Below are positions 8,846 to 16,691 of a stretch of 64,000 nt of DNA, piece after piece. The notes below the pieces were generated by a model. The model saw only the letters and a program-made list of their open reading frames with translations, ran no database searches and was not told the DNA's origin. Origin of the DNA: Palsa-504 sp963790065 (GTDB lineage: Bacteria; Actinomycetota; Actinomycetes; Streptosporangiales; Streptosporangiaceae); contig CAWBNK010000034.1 of the NCBI GenBank assembly GCA_963790065.1, forward strand, positions 707,119-771,118, in the 5' to 3' direction. Position numbers and translations under genes: made by a program. Each line of letters starts with the position of its first letter. Positions within the stretch are counted from its first letter, which is position 1.

Positions 8846-9891
8846 CCGCCGGCCCGCCGCTCCTGGACGGCACCTGCCCGTCCTGCGGCCAGCTCATCGC
8901 CGGCTCCGACAGTTTCTGCGAAGCCTGCGGAACCGAGCTTGCCCCGCCGGTCGCCAGCACCGAGCCGGACGGGTATACGCCGCACTGCCCGGTGTGCTCG
9001 GTCGACCCGGCGATAACGCCCGGCGCGATCAGCGCGGAGGGCTACTGCGAGTCGTGCGGCCGCAAGGCGCCGTCCGGCCGCGACCATATCGAGCTGGACC
9101 TGGTGCTGGTGGCCGGCGTGACTGACCGCGGCCTGCGGCACACGCGCAACGAGGACGCGATGGCCATGGCGACGGCCGACACTCCCGCCGGGCCTGTGGC
9201 CATAGCGGTCGTCTGTGACGGAGTATCGACTTCCCCCCGCCCGGACGAGGCGTCGCTGGCCGCCGCCCAGGCCGCGGTGCGTGCGCTGCTGGCCGCGGCG
9301 CGGCGCGGCGAAGACCCGGTGCAAGCCTCGCCCGTCGCGGTACGCGCGGCTCATCAGGCCCTATCCGCCCTGGCCACGCCCGGCGAGGCGCCGTCCGCCA
9401 CGTACGTGTCGGCGATCGTCAGCGGCCAGGGGATAACGCTGAGCTGGCTCGGGGACAGCCGGGTCTACTGGCTCGGTGCTGACGGCCACGCGATGCGCCT
9501 GTCCACCGACGACTCGATGGCCGAGGAACTGGTCGCGCAGGGGAGGATGAACGAGGCCGACGCCCTGGCCTCCCCGCAGGCCCACGTCATCACCCGCTGG
9601 CTCGGCGCCGACCTGGACGAGGTGCATCCGCACGTGCTGCGGGTCGAGCCACTCGGACCCGGCGTGGTGCTCGTCTGCTCCGACGGGCTGTGGAACTACC
9701 GGCCCGAGGCGGCGGGCCTAGCCCAGCTCGCGCTCCCGGCCGCGCTCACGGAGCCGCTCAGCGCGGCCGCGACGCTGGTGAAGTTCGCGCTCGACGCCGG
9801 CGGAATGGACAACATCACCGCGCTGCTGGTGCCCTTCCCGCCGCAGGCGATCCCGCCCAGGACCGTTCCCGCCCGCAGGCGGGCGACGTAA
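8842..9891 (+). CDS. PP2C-type protein phosphatase with N-terminal zinc ribbons
   Basis: The GTG at 8842 overlaps the kinase stop (GTGA), giving 349 residues, so I chose it over an upstream in-frame start inside the kinase gene. Two ribbons come first: CPSCGQLIAGSDSFCEACG, then CPVCSVDP paired with YCESCG. The PP2C domain shows TDRGLRHTRNEDAMA, VVCDGVS, SWLGDSRVYWL, VCSDGLWNY and GGMDNITALLV. These supply the metal-binding aspartates of PPM phosphatases. Coupled translation with the kinase suggests it reverses the kinase's phosphorylation. Confidence 0.9.
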   Translation: MTAGPPLLDGTCPSCGQLIAGSDSFCEACGTELAPPVASTEPDGYTPHCPVCSVDPAITPGAISAEGYCESCGRKAPSGRDHIELDLVLVAGVTDRGLRHTRNEDAMAMATADTPAGPVAIAVVCDGVSTSPRPDEASLAAAQAAVRALLAAARRGEDPVQASPVAVRAAHQALSALATPGEAPSATYVSAIVSGQGITLSWLGDSRVYWLGADGHAMRLSTDDSMAEELVAQGRMNEADALASPQAHVITRWLGADLDEVHPHVLRVEPLGPGVVLVCSDGLWNYRPEAAGLAQLALPAALTEPLSAAATLVKFALDAGGMDNITALLVPFPPQAIPPRTVPARRRAT

Positions 9892-9909
9892 GCGAGGAGA
9901 AATTCCGCC

Positions 9910-11220
9910 ATGACCGACTCCGGCTTCACCGTCGATGTTGACCAGAACCAGTACCTGCCCGAAGGCGGGCGCGACGTCAGCGCCATCGTCACCGTCGCCT
10001 CCGGCCCCGGTGTCGCCGCTCTGCCCGGCGGCGGGCCGGGCAGCGCGGCCGCGAGCAGCGCGGAGATCATCATCATCGACTGCTCAGGATCGATGGAGTA
10101 CCCCCACACCAAGATCGCCGAGGCGCGGGCAGCCACGGCGGCCGCGGTGGACGTGGTCCGGGACGGCGTCCTGTTCGCGGTCATCGCCGGCACCAACCTG
10201 GCCTGGCCGGTGTTCCCCGCCGACGGGGGCATGGCCCGGGCCGACGCCTCCTCCAGGGCCCTGGCCAAGCAGGCGGTCGCGGGCCTGCGGGCAGGCGGCG
10301 GCACGGCCATCGGCCAGTGGCTGGAACTGGCCCGGCAGACCTTCGGGCGGTACCCGGCCGAGCTGCGGCACGCGATCCTGCTGACCGACGGCAAGAACCA
10401 GCACGAGACCCCCGAACAGCTCGCGGCGGCGGTCCGCGGCTGCGAGACCGTCTTCAGCTGCGACTGCCGCGGGGTCGGCACCGACTGGGAGGTCAAGGAG
10501 CTGCGCACGATCTCCACCGCCCTGCTGGGCACGGTGGACATCGTGCCCGACCCGTCCGGGCTGGCCGCCGACTTCGCGGCCATGATGGAAAACGCCATGG
10601 GCAAGCAGGTCGCCGACGTCGCGCTGCGGGTCTGGACGCCGCAGCACGCCACCGTCAAGTTCGTCAAGCAGGTGGCGCCGACGGTCGAAGACCTGACCGG
10701 CCGCCGCACGCCGTCGGGCCCGCAGGCGGGTGACTACCCCACCGGTGCGTGGGGACCGGGCGAGAGCCGCGACTACCACGTCGGCGTCGAGGTCACGCCG
10801 GCTGGCCTGGGCCAGGAGATGCTCGCCGCGCGGGTCAGCCTGGTCGCCGGCTTGCCGTCCGGCGCCGAAGTGCTCGGCCAGGGCCTGGTCCGGGTCATCT
10901 GGACCGACGACGAGGCGCTATCCACCAAGCTCAACTCGCGGGTAGCTCACTACACCGGGCAGGCCGAACTCGCCGCCGCCATCCAGGACGGGCTCGAAGC
11001 CCGCAAGCAGGGGGACGAGGAAACCGCGACGGCCAAGCTGGGCCGGGCCGTGGCGCTGGCCCACCAGTCAGGTAACGAGGACACCGCCAAGCTGCTGGCC
11101 AAGGTGGTAGACGTGGTGAACCTGGAGACCGGCACGGTCCGGCTGAAGAAGCAGGTCGAGGACGCCGACGAGATGGCCCTGGACACCAGGTCCACCAAGA
11201 CGGTCCGGGCCAGGAAATAA
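9910..11220 (+). CDS. von Willebrand factor A domain protein
   Basis: This 436-residue protein begins with a beta-rich segment, then a vWA domain whose MIDAS motif is IIIDCSGSMEYPH (about residues 55-67), followed by GGGTAIGQWL and LLTDGKNQH. The C-terminal region is beta-rich and then helical, with EARKQGDEETATAKLGRAV. No signal peptide or membrane helix is visible, so it is probably cytoplasmic. The ribosome-binding site is GAGGAG upstream of the ATG. vWA proteins commonly sit with PP2C and FHA proteins as scaffold or regulator; its exact role here is unknown. Confidence 0.85.
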   Translation: MTDSGFTVDVDQNQYLPEGGRDVSAIVTVASGPGVAALPGGGPGSAAASSAEIIIIDCSGSMEYPHTKIAEARAATAAAVDVVRDGVLFAVIAGTNLAWPVFPADGGMARADASSRALAKQAVAGLRAGGGTAIGQWLELARQTFGRYPAELRHAILLTDGKNQHETPEQLAAAVRGCETVFSCDCRGVGTDWEVKELRTISTALLGTVDIVPDPSGLAADFAAMMENAMGKQVADVALRVWTPQHATVKFVKQVAPTVEDLTGRRTPSGPQAGDYPTGAWGPGESRDYHVGVEVTPAGLGQEMLAARVSLVAGLPSGAEVLGQGLVRVIWTDDEALSTKLNSRVAHYTGQAELAAAIQDGLEARKQGDEETATAKLGRAVALAHQSGNEDTAKLLAKVVDVVNLETGTVRLKKQVEDADEMALDTRSTKTVRARK

Positions 11221-11254
11221 CCGGTGTCAGCGGCAGCGCATCCAGGAGGCGACG

Positions 11255-12097
11255 ATGGCGGTATGTCCCAACGGGCATGACTCGGCGAGCGAGGACTTCT
11301 GCGACATCTGCGGCATGCGCATCGACGGCGCCCGCACGAACACAGGCCCCTCTGGCACCACGGGAATGCCCTCCTACGGCTCGCTCCCGCCCGCGCCCGG
11401 CGGACCCGGCGCCCCGGGACCCGGTCAGGTCGGCGACCCATGCCCGCGGTGCGGTACCGCGAGGTCGGGCCAGTTCTGCGAGTCGTGCGGCTTCAACTTC
11501 GGTACCGCCCCGCCTGCCTGGGCCTCGACCCCCCCGCCATCGTCCTCCGCTCCTGCACCGCCGTATTCGGCCCCTCCATCGGCCCCCTACGCACCGCCGC
11601 CCGCGTCTTCCTCCTGGCCGCCGGGTCCTGCTCATTCCGCCGCCCCCGACTCATCCGGCCCCCTCACGCGCCCGCCCGGACCGCGCCCTTCCCCGCTGGA
11701 CACATGGACGGCAGTGGTATCCGCCGACCATGACTACTACGAAATCGTCCGCGCCGCGGGCAGCCCGGACGGCAGCGACCTGCCGTTCCCGGCCTACTGC
11801 GCCGAACGGCGCTTCCGGCTCACCGGCGGCCAGATGCAGATCGGCCGGCGCAGCGTGTCCCGCGGCCTGGACCCGGAGATCGACCTGACCGGCCCGCCGG
11901 CCGACCCGGGCATCAGCCGGCTGCACGCGGTGCTGATCGCGGCACCGGACGGCAGCTGGACGGTGCTGGATCCCGGCTCAGCCAACGGCACGCTGCTCAA
12001 CGGCCGGGAGATACCAACCGGGAGCCAGGTGCCGCTGCATGACGGCGACCGGATCAACCTCGGCGCCTGGACCGCCATCACGGTATATCGCAGTTAG
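11255..12097 (+). CDS. Zinc-ribbon FHA-domain protein 2
   Basis: This intact 280-residue protein has a first ribbon CPNGHDSASEDFCDICG and a second CPRCGTARSGQFCESCG. A proline-rich linker of about 60 residues leads to a C-terminal FHA domain with IGRRSVSRG, ISRLHAVL and SANGTLLNGRE. It is the shorter paralogue of the broken gene at 1838-3795. GGAGG precedes the ATG. It probably binds phosphothreonine on partners of the cluster kinase or on itself, as GarA does; the binding role is family knowledge and the partner is inferred. Confidence 0.88.
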   Translation: MAVCPNGHDSASEDFCDICGMRIDGARTNTGPSGTTGMPSYGSLPPAPGGPGAPGPGQVGDPCPRCGTARSGQFCESCGFNFGTAPPAWASTPPPSSSAPAPPYSAPPSAPYAPPPASSSWPPGPAHSAAPDSSGPLTRPPGPRPSPLDTWTAVVSADHDYYEIVRAAGSPDGSDLPFPAYCAERRFRLTGGQMQIGRRSVSRGLDPEIDLTGPPADPGISRLHAVLIAAPDGSWTVLDPGSANGTLLNGREIPTGSQVPLHDGDRINLGAWTAITVYRS

Positions 12098-12187
12098 ATC
12101 GCGGTCGGCGGGTCCTGCCGCGCCACCACCGGGATTCGGTGGCCAGTGACGCATTACCAGGCCAGCTGAGGCACTAACGTATGCGAC

Positions 12188-13012
12188 ATGATCAACGTGC
12201 CGCCCGCGTCTGACCACGCCGAGGTCGACCTGGGCACCGCCGCCGGAGTCACTGACCGGGGCCTGCGTCATTCCCGCAACGAGGACGCGATGGCCCTGGC
12301 GTCGCAGCAGACTCCGGACGGCCTGGTGGTGGTGGCCGTGGTCTGCGATGGCGTCTCGTCTTCCGCCCGGCCCGACGAGGCCTCGCATGTGGCCGCGAAT
12401 GCGGCACTGCCGGTCCTGGTAGCTGCGGTCCAGGCCGGCAGCGATCTGGCCGAGGCCTCGAGCGCCGCGGTGCTGGCCGGACGCCAGTCGGTGGCCGGGC
12501 TGCAAGAGCCCGCCAATGAGAGGTCGGCCACCACCTTCATCTCGGCGGTGGCCGCCCGTGACCTGGTGACCCTGTGCTGGCTGGGGGACAGCCGCGCCTA
12601 CTGGCTGGCCCAGCCGGGAACCGACTCGGCGCTGCTGACCCGTGATGACTCCGTGGCCGGCGGCCTGGTCGAGGCCGGCCTGGCCACCGAAGAGGTGGCC
12701 ATGACCTCGCCGCACGCGCACGTGCTGACCCGCTGGCTCGGCGCCGAAGCCGCGGACCTGGACAGCGACCCGGCCCGCGCGCCGCACGTGAAGACATACT
12801 CACCGCCCGGGACCGGGGTCCTGATGGTGTGCTCGGACGGCCTGTGGAACTACCTGCCCGACCCCGCGGACCTGGCCGGGCTCGCGCTGCCCAAGGCCCA
12901 GACCGACCCGCTGGGCGCCGCGGCCGACATGGTGCAGTTCGCCGTCGACGCCGGCGGCGGCGACAACATCACCGTCGTCCTGATTCCCTACCCCGCACCA
13001 GAAGCGCACTGA
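12188..13012 (+). CDS. PP2C-type protein phosphatase 2
   Basis: A 274-residue PP2C domain without zinc ribbons. Motifs are GVTDRGLRHSRNEDAMA, VVCDGVSSSARPDEAS, CWLGDSRAYWL, VCSDGLWNY and GGGDNITVVLIPY. It is closely similar to the phosphatase at 8842-9891, so the two are probably duplicates that diverged by loss or gain of the ribbon module. It is the last gene of the signalling cluster and converges with the LAGLIDADG-type gene on the other strand. Confidence 0.88.
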   Translation: MINVPPASDHAEVDLGTAAGVTDRGLRHSRNEDAMALASQQTPDGLVVVAVVCDGVSSSARPDEASHVAANAALPVLVAAVQAGSDLAEASSAAVLAGRQSVAGLQEPANERSATTFISAVAARDLVTLCWLGDSRAYWLAQPGTDSALLTRDDSVAGGLVEAGLATEEVAMTSPHAHVLTRWLGAEAADLDSDPARAPHVKTYSPPGTGVLMVCSDGLWNYLPDPADLAGLALPKAQTDPLGAAADMVQFAVDAGGGDNITVVLIPYPAPEAH

Positions 13013-13017
13013 CCAGG

Positions 13018-13809
13018 TCAGTACTTAGGCCCGACGAACTCATCAAGCCGCGCCACCGCCTCCCGCCGTGCCACGGATATTGTGTCCGGCCGGGAGAAAC
13101 GCCATGCTACGTCGAGCTCATCCAAGGTTTCACCACACAACCGAAGAATGTCGGCGGACTTGTTGCTAAATAGATAGCGCGGGTACGCGTAGCATCGCTC
13201 ACCATTTGCTAGCCTCCGATGGACTCGGTTGATGCTGCGGCAGCCATCGGAATGGAAGAGTCCTTTCGTGAACTCAGCAGGATACTTGTGCACGATGGCC
13301 GATTGCCATTGCTCCAGCTCGATTTTGCGGGTGTGCTTACGTCCAGGCCCGTGCTGCGGGAATAGACAGGGCCAGTGCTTGGACGTGCTCTTGACCATGG
13401 TGCAGCCTTGTTGGTGGACGCAGAAGACGCTCGATGCTGGCATCACATCAGACATCGCGCCCCGCGCCGCCGCCAGAAGTCCTGGCCAGTCGTCGCAGCA
13501 GGCAATCCACAGAGCGAACACCTGGCGTCGTCCTTGGGAGATGTATCCATCACCGAGATAGAGGCCCAGGAGGTAGGCATACGCTGACTCGTTCATATCT
13601 CTTCCGTGGCACCGCGGGCACTGTCTTTTGCGTTCGATCAAGGGGCGCGGGCCATGCTCGGCACGTCGGCGATCGCTGCGCCAGTTCCGGATGCTGGCAA
13701 TCGATACACCGCAGATGTAGGCATTCTCCTTGTCGAGGATGCCAATAGCAGATAGCCGAAGAGCCATATCCACCGTAGAACGAGGGTACATGAACGTATT
13801 TTCCCTCAT
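13018..13809 (-). CDS. Stand-alone LAGLIDADG-type protein with N-terminal helix-turn-helix and CxxC motif
   Basis: I place the start at 13809 (MRENTF), because the longer frame runs through a tRNA; this gives 263 residues. The N-terminus looks like a helix-turn-helix (LSAIGILDKENAYICGVSIA then SIRNWRSD), followed by CPRCHG. Two LAGLIDADG-like motifs follow: YLLGLYLGDGYIS and, about 100 residues on, FTKGLFHSDGCRSI. The family resembles homing endonucleases but is usually annotated only as an HTH protein. Base composition is clearly lower in GC than its neighbours, and it starts about 30 nt after the tRNA on the same strand, suggesting acquisition at the tRNA. Function is unknown. Confidence 0.75.
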   Translation of the reverse strand: MRENTFMYPRSTVDMALRLSAIGILDKENAYICGVSIASIRNWRSDRRRAEHGPRPLIERKRQCPRCHGRDMNESAYAYLLGLYLGDGYISQGRRQVFALWIACCDDWPGLLAAARGAMSDVMPASSVFCVHQQGCTMVKSTSKHWPCLFPQHGPGRKHTRKIELEQWQSAIVHKYPAEFTKGLFHSDGCRSINRVHRRLANGERCYAYPRYLFSNKSADILRLCGETLDELDVAWRFSRPDTISVARREAVARLDEFVGPKY

Positions 13810-13840
13810 GCCACCGACATTTACGCTGGTGCGTGAGCTG

Positions 13841-13914
13841 TGCCCCGGGTGGGATTCGAACCCACACTTAACGTCTTTTGAGAACGTCGACTCTGCCGGT
13901 TGGTCTACCGGGGC
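13841..13914 (-). tRNA. tRNA with CAA anticodon (nominal tRNA-Leu), short variable loop
   Basis: On the minus strand the acceptor arms GCCCCGG and CCGGGGC pair over 7 bp. The T arm is GTGGG-TTCGAAT-CCCAC and the anticodon arm is ACGTT-CTCAAAA-GACGT, giving anticodon CAA and discriminator A73. The D arm is GAC/GTC with GG in the loop. The variable loop is only about 5 nt (TAAGT), whereas normal bacterial tRNA-Leu is class II with a long variable arm. CCA is not encoded. The identity is therefore leucine by anticodon but atypical in structure. Confidence 0.85.
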
Positions 13915-13975
13915 GCGGCTCGTCCGCGAGCGGGGATGCCACGAGTAATCTACCTGATCACGGTAGGCTCGTGGG

Positions 13976-14581
13976 GTGAGCCAGAACCAACTGCGTGTCG
14001 TGATCGCCGAGGATGAAGCCCTGATCCGCCTCGATCTCAAGGAGATGCTGGAGGAAGAGGGCTACTCGGTGGTGGCCGAGGTCGGCGACGGGGAATCCGC
14101 CGTCGAGCGGGTGACCGCGCTGCAGCCGGATCTGGCCATCCTGGACATCAAGATGCCCGTCCTGGACGGGATCTCCGCCGCCGAGCGGATCGCCGCCGAG
14201 CGGCTCGCGGCGATCGTCATCCTGACCGCCTTCTCCCAGCGTGAACTGGTCGAACGCGCCCGCGACGCGGGTGCCATGGCCTACCTGGTCAAGCCGTTCA
14301 CCAAGGCCGACCTGGTGCCCGCCGTCGAGATGGCGGTCAGCCGGTTTGCCGAGATCCGCGCGCTCGATACCGAGATCGACACGCTGCGCGAGCGACTGGA
14401 GGTGCGCAAGCTGCTCGACCGGGCCAAGGGCATCCTCCAGTCCCAGCACGGCCTGTCCGAGCCCGACGCGTTCCGCTGGATCCAGAAGACCTCGATGGAC
14501 CGTCGCCTCACCATGCGCAAGGTCGCCGAAGCTGTGATCGAGGGAAGCATGCGCGTCCCCGAAGAGACACCTCAGCCCTGA
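13976..14581 (+). CDS. pdtaR: ANTAR-domain response regulator
   Basis: This 201-residue protein starts at a GTG. The receiver domain has the acidic pair in IAEDEAL, the phospho-acceptor Asp in LAILDIKMP (about 56) and the lysine in YLVKPF (about 105). The C-terminal ANTAR RNA-binding domain shows LLDRAKGILQ, LSEPDAFRWIQ and RLTMRKVAEAV. ANTAR regulators bind paired hairpins to prevent transcription termination; the partner kinase PdtaS is not in the window. Location near polA matches the usual actinobacterial gene order. Confidence 0.93.
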   Translation: MSQNQLRVVIAEDEALIRLDLKEMLEEEGYSVVAEVGDGESAVERVTALQPDLAILDIKMPVLDGISAAERIAAERLAAIVILTAFSQRELVERARDAGAMAYLVKPFTKADLVPAVEMAVSRFAEIRALDTEIDTLRERLEVRKLLDRAKGILQSQHGLSEPDAFRWIQKTSMDRRLTMRKVAEAVIEGSMRVPEETPQP

Positions 14582-14636
14582 GGCCCTAAGGCGCGGAGCT
14601 CCTAAGGCCCGTAGGTCCTGAGCCCGGAAAAGCTGA

Positions 14637-14705
14637 ACCCGGGGGGCCGTTGGTGCCGTGCCTGCCTTCCCCGGCTGACACGTTATCTACTTGGACCCCC
14701 CGGGC
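14637..14705 (+). terminator. GC-rich inverted repeat after pdtaR, possible terminator
   Basis: CCCGGGGGG at 14638-14646 can pair perfectly with CCCCCCGGG at 14696-14704 across a loop of about 49 nt. It follows the pdtaR stop by about 55 nt and there is no T-run. A role in termination is possible but weak; nothing else is seen in this gap apart from a short direct repeat CGGCGCAAAAG near 14745. Confidence 0.25.
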
Positions 14706-14802
14706 TCGCGGTCACCACGTTAGCGACCAGCCCGCGCGCGGCGCAAAAGACGGCGCAAAAGCAGGCGGCCCGCCCGCGGCCCAGTGATCACCTGCTGATA
14801 AC

Positions 14803-15070
14803 TCACCGTAGGCCCGGATGACGCGGGCCGGCCCCGTCGCGCCCCGGGACCTGGTCCCTGATCAGGCAGGTAAGCCGGGCCGTGCACACGCGGTGGCCCG
14901 CCGCGTCCGTGACGATGATGTCATAGGTGGCCAGCGTCCGGCCGCCGTGCGCCAGCGTGGCCACGGCGGTGACCTCCCCGTCCCCGCCGCCCGGTGACGC
15001 CCATCCGGGCGGGCAGCGTGCCCTCGGCCACCGTGAACGCCATACTCTTTTCGAGCATTTCCTGGTCCAT
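14803..15070 (-). pseudogene. PaaI-type hot-dog thioesterase remnant
   Basis: From the ATG at 15070 the frame reads MDQEMLEKSMAF...GTLPARMGVT, like the N-terminus of PaaI-family thioesterases found beside polA in actinomycetes. The typical C-terminus then appears in another frame: VTAVATLAHGGRTLATYD, then VCTARLTCLIRD, with a stop at 14803. About 75 middle residues, including the HGG active-site helix, are missing. An internal deletion plus a frame change leave no functional protein. The family assignment rests on recalled motif similarity. Confidence 0.6.
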
Positions 15071-15172
15071 CCGCACCTTCGCGTCGCCCACTCCGGCTCA
15101 AGGATCCCATGGCGCCCGCCGCGGCAACCTGCACGGCGGATCTCCGCACAGAACCCATCACAACAATTTGTG

Positions 15173-15208
15173 TATATTGCGTGACTTTGATGTTGTTAGC
15201 GCTCACAA
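15173..15208 (+). promoter_or_regulatory. Candidate promoter and LacI/GalR-type operator of the aldose epimerase gene
   Basis: TTGTTAGCGCTCACAA at 15193-15208 is a near-perfect palindrome (one mismatched pair) with the central AGCGCT typical of LacI/GalR operators. A TATATT hexamer at 15173-15178 could be a -10 element, which would place the operator just downstream of the start site, a repressing position. The epimerase ATG is at 15243 behind GAAGGGAG. No LacI-type repressor is encoded in the window. Confidence 0.55.
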
Positions 15209-15242
15209 TCTGGGTGGAACCTTTTCCCGAAGGGAGAGCAGC

Positions 15243-16601
15243 ATGCGCGAGATCGGAAAACGACGCCGTCTTCGCGGGCCGGCCGCCATCGGCCTGGCCG
15301 CCATGGTGGCGATCGCCGTCGGTGGGTCCCTGGCCGCCACCCAGGCCAGCGCGGCCAGCATCAAGCCCCAGGGCGGCGGCGGTGGCCTGAACATCACCAA
15401 GCAGTATTTCGGCAGCACGATCGAGCCGTACACGGGGCAGAACACCCCGACCTACCGTTACACGCTGACCAACGCCCGCGGCATGACGGTCAAGATCCTG
15501 ACCTTCGGCGGCATCATCCAGCAGATCGACATTCCCGGCGCCAACGGCCAGGTCGCGGACGTCGTCCTGGGCTTCAAGACCCTGCAGGACTACGTGACCT
15601 TCGACAGCCCGCCGGTGACGGCCAACGGCGGTCCCTACTTCGGCGAGACCATCGGCCGGTACGGCAACCGCATTGCCAAGGGCACCTTCACCCTGGACCA
15701 GCCGGGTGTCGGGCCGGTCACCTACACGCTGCCCATCAACAACGGCGTGAACAGCCTGCACGGCGGTCTGGTCGGCTTCGGTAACCACATCTGGCAGACC
15801 GTCAGCGTTATTAAGAACTCCAGCGAGGTCGGTGTGACCCTCCAGCTGACCAGCCCGAACGGCGACAGCAGCGGAGCCGCCGGCAGCCCCGGCTGCGCGA
15901 ACGGGTGCACCGGCTACCCCGGCCAGATCACCGTGGACGTGACCTTCACGCTGAATAACGCCAACCAGATCGGCATCCACTACTCCACGCACAACGACTC
16001 GTCCAACCTCAACACGGTCATCAACCTGACCAACCACAGCTACTTCAACCTGGCCGGCGAGGACTCACCCGCGGGCTCGGCCTACAGCCAGCTCGTGCAG
16101 ATCAACGCCAACAAGTACACGCCGACCGACACCACGCAGATCCCGCTCGGCTACCAGGCCTCCGTGTTCGGCACGCCGTTCAACTTCACCACCCCGCACG
16201 CGATCGGCTCCCGGATCGACGACGTCAGCGCGCCTGACAACAGCCCCGGATTCAACCAGCTGCTCATCGCCCAGGGCTACGACCACAACTGGGTGCTGAA
16301 CAAGCAGACGTCGGCCACCACCGGCCCCGATGGCCTCAACCTGGCCGCTCACGCCTGGGACCCGGGCAGCGGCCGTGAACTGACCGTCTGGACCGACCAG
16401 CCGGGCGTGCAGTTCTACAGCGGTAACTTCCTCAACGGCACGCTGGTGGGCATCAGCGGCCACACGTACCGGCAGGGCGCTGGCTACACGTTCGAGACCC
16501 AGCACTACCCGAACTCGCCCAACCAGCCCAACTTCCCGTCCACCGAGCTGCTGGCCGGCCAGACCATCAGCTCCACGACCATCTTCGCCTTCTCCTCGTA
16601 A
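15243..16601 (+). CDS. Secreted aldose 1-epimerase (mutarotase)
   Basis: I chose the ATG at 15243 because a clear ribosome-binding site precedes it and a signal peptide follows (basic MREIGKRRR, hydrophobic core, ATQASA cleavage site). The 452-residue protein shows GalM landmarks: FGETIGRYGNR, NGVNSLHGG, NLTNHSYFNLAG, GYDHNWVLN with the catalytic-site Asp, and GVQFYSGNFLNG then ETQHYPNSPNQPNFPS with the catalytic-base Glu. It interconverts sugar anomers outside the cell. The gene is monocistronic between the thioesterase remnant and polA, and probably sugar-controlled through the upstream operator. Confidence 0.9.
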   Translation: MREIGKRRRLRGPAAIGLAAMVAIAVGGSLAATQASAASIKPQGGGGGLNITKQYFGSTIEPYTGQNTPTYRYTLTNARGMTVKILTFGGIIQQIDIPGANGQVADVVLGFKTLQDYVTFDSPPVTANGGPYFGETIGRYGNRIAKGTFTLDQPGVGPVTYTLPINNGVNSLHGGLVGFGNHIWQTVSVIKNSSEVGVTLQLTSPNGDSSGAAGSPGCANGCTGYPGQITVDVTFTLNNANQIGIHYSTHNDSSNLNTVINLTNHSYFNLAGEDSPAGSAYSQLVQINANKYTPTDTTQIPLGYQASVFGTPFNFTTPHAIGSRIDDVSAPDNSPGFNQLLIAQGYDHNWVLNKQTSATTGPDGLNLAAHAWDPGSGRELTVWTDQPGVQFYSGNFLNGTLVGISGHTYRQGAGYTFETQHYPNSPNQPNFPSTELLAGQTISSTTIFAFSS

Positions 16602-16691
16602 CCTCCCTTACCTCGCGGCCCCGTCCGCCACTTCGCGCCAGCAGGTGGCGGACGGGGCCACCACGGCCCGTTCGGACCATAGGATCGGATC

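Noticed and set aside
13810..14040. Upstream extension of the LAGLIDADG-type gene
   Set aside because: It would translate through the tRNA gene; the ATG at 13809 is the sensible start.
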